Positions 62,948 to 64,000 of a DNA stretch of 64,000 nucleotides are shown here, piece by piece. This stretch comes from a gamma proteobacterium HdN1. Its GTDB lineage: Bacteria > Pseudomonadota > Gammaproteobacteria > Pseudomonadales > Ketobacteraceae. How positions within the stretch are numbered: the first letter of the stretch is position 1; each line of letters starts with the position of its first letter. The notes beneath the pieces are model-generated. The model was not told where the DNA came from, made no database searches, and saw only the letters and a list, made by a program, of their open reading frames with translations. The stretch lies in the NCBI GenBank assembly GCA_000198515.1, contig FP929140.1, positions 346,527 to 410,526 of the forward strand, given 5' to 3'. Position numbers and translations under genes: made by a program.

Positions 62948-63382
62948 ATGCTTCAAGAATTAAAACCTGAAATCAACTTTTGCAGTTGTGGGTGTGAGGC
63001 GCGTTTAGTCAAAGAAAACACCTCTAGCGGAAAGCGCCGCAAGCCCAAATACTTTGTTGCGTGTCTTGACGAAGTTTGCGGAAAGCGCGGCAAGGTTAGC
63101 AGCTTTCCGTGGCAAGCGATCCTTGAGTGGAATGCGGGTGAAGAGTCCGAGTTTCCTGATGACTTTCCCGTACCTTTCGTAAATGCTTTCGGTTTAACGA
63201 ACGATGAAACCCGCCAGCTGCTGGCGCGCAAACGAAACCATTGCGAAGAGCAAATCCAGAAGCTCAAAGGCGCTAACAACAACGGCGCGTCTGCTCAAGA
63301 AAAGTTGAAAAGCCTGCATTTGCAGCTCGATTGGTTGCGATATGGTCAAACGTGGTTGGATTGCCGTACTGCGCGTCTCTGA
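62948..63382 (+). CDS. Lar-like zinc-ribbon protein
   Basis: 144 aa. The N-terminal 65 residues have a zinc-ribbon pattern: C12-x-C14-G-C16, then C39-x4-C44, followed by AILEWNAG, which resembles the A-x3-W-N end of Lar restriction-alleviation domains. The C-terminus is a charged coiled-coil-like segment (TRQLLARKRNHCEEQIQKLK) and a short Trp-rich end. Lar proteins of prophages weaken type I restriction; here only the ribbon is similar, so the role is uncertain. It lies next to tRNA-Pro, a common integration site, after a gene-poor stretch. Confidence 0.6.
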   Translation: MLQELKPEINFCSCGCEARLVKENTSSGKRRKPKYFVACLDEVCGKRGKVSSFPWQAILEWNAGEESEFPDDFPVPFVNAFGLTNDETRQLLARKRNHCEEQIQKLKGANNNGASAQEKLKSLHLQLDWLRYGQTWLDCRTARL

Positions 63383-63489
63383 GTGCAGGCCAAGCAGATT
63401 GATGCGGGGGGCATGCAGATGCTGGTCATGTTTCGCATGCGCGAGCGGAATTGAAAGCTGAAAGAAGTTTGGTAGCGGCTTGATTTTAA

Positions 63490-63566
63490 TGGTCGGAGTG
63501 AGAGGATTCGAACCTCCGGCCCCTGCTTCCCGAAAGCAGTGCTCTACCAAGCTGAGCTACACTCCG
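63490..63566 (-). tRNA. proK: tRNA-Pro (anticodon CGG)
   Basis: On the minus strand the acceptor stem CGGAGTG/CACTCCG, a D-arm TAGCTCAGCTTGGTAGAGC, anticodon stem CTGCT/AGCAG with loop TTCGGGA (anticodon CGG), and T-arm GGAGG-TTCGAAT-CCTCT are all complete. Discriminator A and an encoded CCA end are present. 77 nt including CCA. Confidence 0.96.
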
Positions 63567-63958
63567 AGGCCGTTGAGTTGCGGATTATATTTTCTGAAGC
63601 AAAGAGATACAACCGGATTCCGATAATTTCCTTGTTTTGCATCGCGAAGCAACCGTAGAGCTAGGCATGTAGGTCTGCCTCTGTGGTTCACCCGCTGTCG
63701 CTTTTGTAGCGGATGCGCCGCATTTCATCAGGACTGATGGACTTGCAGGCGGCTATTTATTCCCGTACAATTGCGGCCCCTATGCCTTGCATCCTCGATC
63801 TGTGCTGCGCCGAGGCGATCCGCGTAGCCTACGTCGATCCAGATAGCGCAACAGAACGAATGCAATCGAAGGCAGCACAAGGCGAAACACATCGGATTTA
63901 CACAAGATTCAGTCGATTGGGGCAGGCGCCTCACGGCATCCCTATTGGAGTCAGCACA
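63567..63958. other. tRNA-Pro to rplU intergenic region with rplU leader
   Basis: 392 bp without a protein gene. It contains the rplU promoter at 63743-63771 and a transcribed leader of about 180 nt before the rplU ATG. The leader length would allow autogenous control by L21, but no defined fold was established. Confidence 0.5.
63743..63771 (+). promoter_or_regulatory. Sigma70 promoter of rplU
   Basis: TTGCAG, an exact 17-bp spacer and TACAAT. Transcription should start near 63778. Confidence 0.75.
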
Positions 63959-64000
63959 ATGTATGCGGTAATTCAAAGTGGCGGTAAACAGTACAGAGTG
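63959..64000 (+). CDS. rplU: 50S ribosomal protein L21 (5' end; continues beyond window)
   Basis: The 14 visible residues, MYAVIQSGGKQYRV, are the invariant start of bacterial L21. L21 binds 23S rRNA domain VI. rpmA usually follows. TTGGAG lies about 8 nt before the ATG. Confidence 0.95.
   Translation, partial: MYAVIQSGGKQYRV

Noticed and set aside
63480-63570. Attachment-site duplicate of the tRNA-Pro end
   Set aside because: No second copy of the tRNA 3' end was noticed elsewhere in the window, and no integrase gene is present.
63780-63958. A named L21-leader RNA structure before rplU
   Set aside because: The leader is long enough, but I could not establish the conserved fold by eye.

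Overview
The window looks like chromosome from a Gram-negative bacterium, most likely a steroid-degrading gammaproteobacterium. Pointers are the order rpoZ-spoT-ridA, hemL near thiD-thiE, tRNA-Pro(CGG) followed by rplU, lipobox lipoproteins, RND pumps, and genes for ketosteroid isomerase, KshA and paired steroid-type acyl-CoA dehydrogenases. The genus cannot be fixed from the sequence alone.

Layout. 1-5.5 kb: C-terminal part of an NdvB-like GH94 glycan enzyme, an SbmA/YddA-type ABC protein with a decayed ATPase, and a DUF445 membrane protein. 5.7-10.5 kb: steroid/lipid catabolism (putative enoyl reductase, ketosteroid isomerase, MFE-2-like SDR with an extra C-terminal domain, KshA). 10.6-14.6 kb: a small membrane protein, YhiN and YeeZ flavin/NAD enzymes, and a lipoprotein. 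14.8-22.7 kb: an Rhs polymorphic-toxin locus. A Sec-exported Rhs protein has a 7-bp x 9 repeat array at its 5' end, an embedded DUF11 plus membrane segment, and an HNH-like toxin tip with an adjacent candidate immunity gene. A second, headless copy of the Rhs core follows, with a different tip and its own tiny lipoprotein gene.

22.7-27.3 kb: AAA/PD-(D/E)XK protein, ridA, spoT, rpoZ. 27.5-34.7 kb: EmrAB-like pump with divergent TetR regulator and paired palindromes, Fsr-like MFS, MgtE, YghU-type GST. 34.8-39.9 kb: YafJ-type amidotransferase, 7TMR-DISM hybrid kinase, TesA, ThpR. 39.9-42.4 kb: a heteromeric acyl-CoA dehydrogenase pair whose promoter carries a palindrome also recognisable upstream of the ketosteroid isomerase, which suggests one steroid regulon. 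42.7-55.8 kb: two RND adaptor/permease pairs with no outer-membrane channel gene, flanking a TetR gene, hemL and a GT-C-like membrane protein. 55.9-64 kb: DedA, DUF1439 lipoprotein, thiDE, hotdog thioesterase, DUF3336-patatin lipase, DUF2442/DUF4160 pair, EVE protein, a Lar-like zinc-ribbon protein, tRNA-Pro and the start of rplU.

The strongest candidate for something new is the Rhs locus. The best start codon is out of frame with the toxin at the present repeat number and would come into frame on gain of one repeat or loss of two. A 1.65-kb direct repeat would allow one toxin tip to be exchanged for another. A second genome-style feature is the frequency of short (11-18 bp) tandem duplications at gene starts, gene ends and in leaders.
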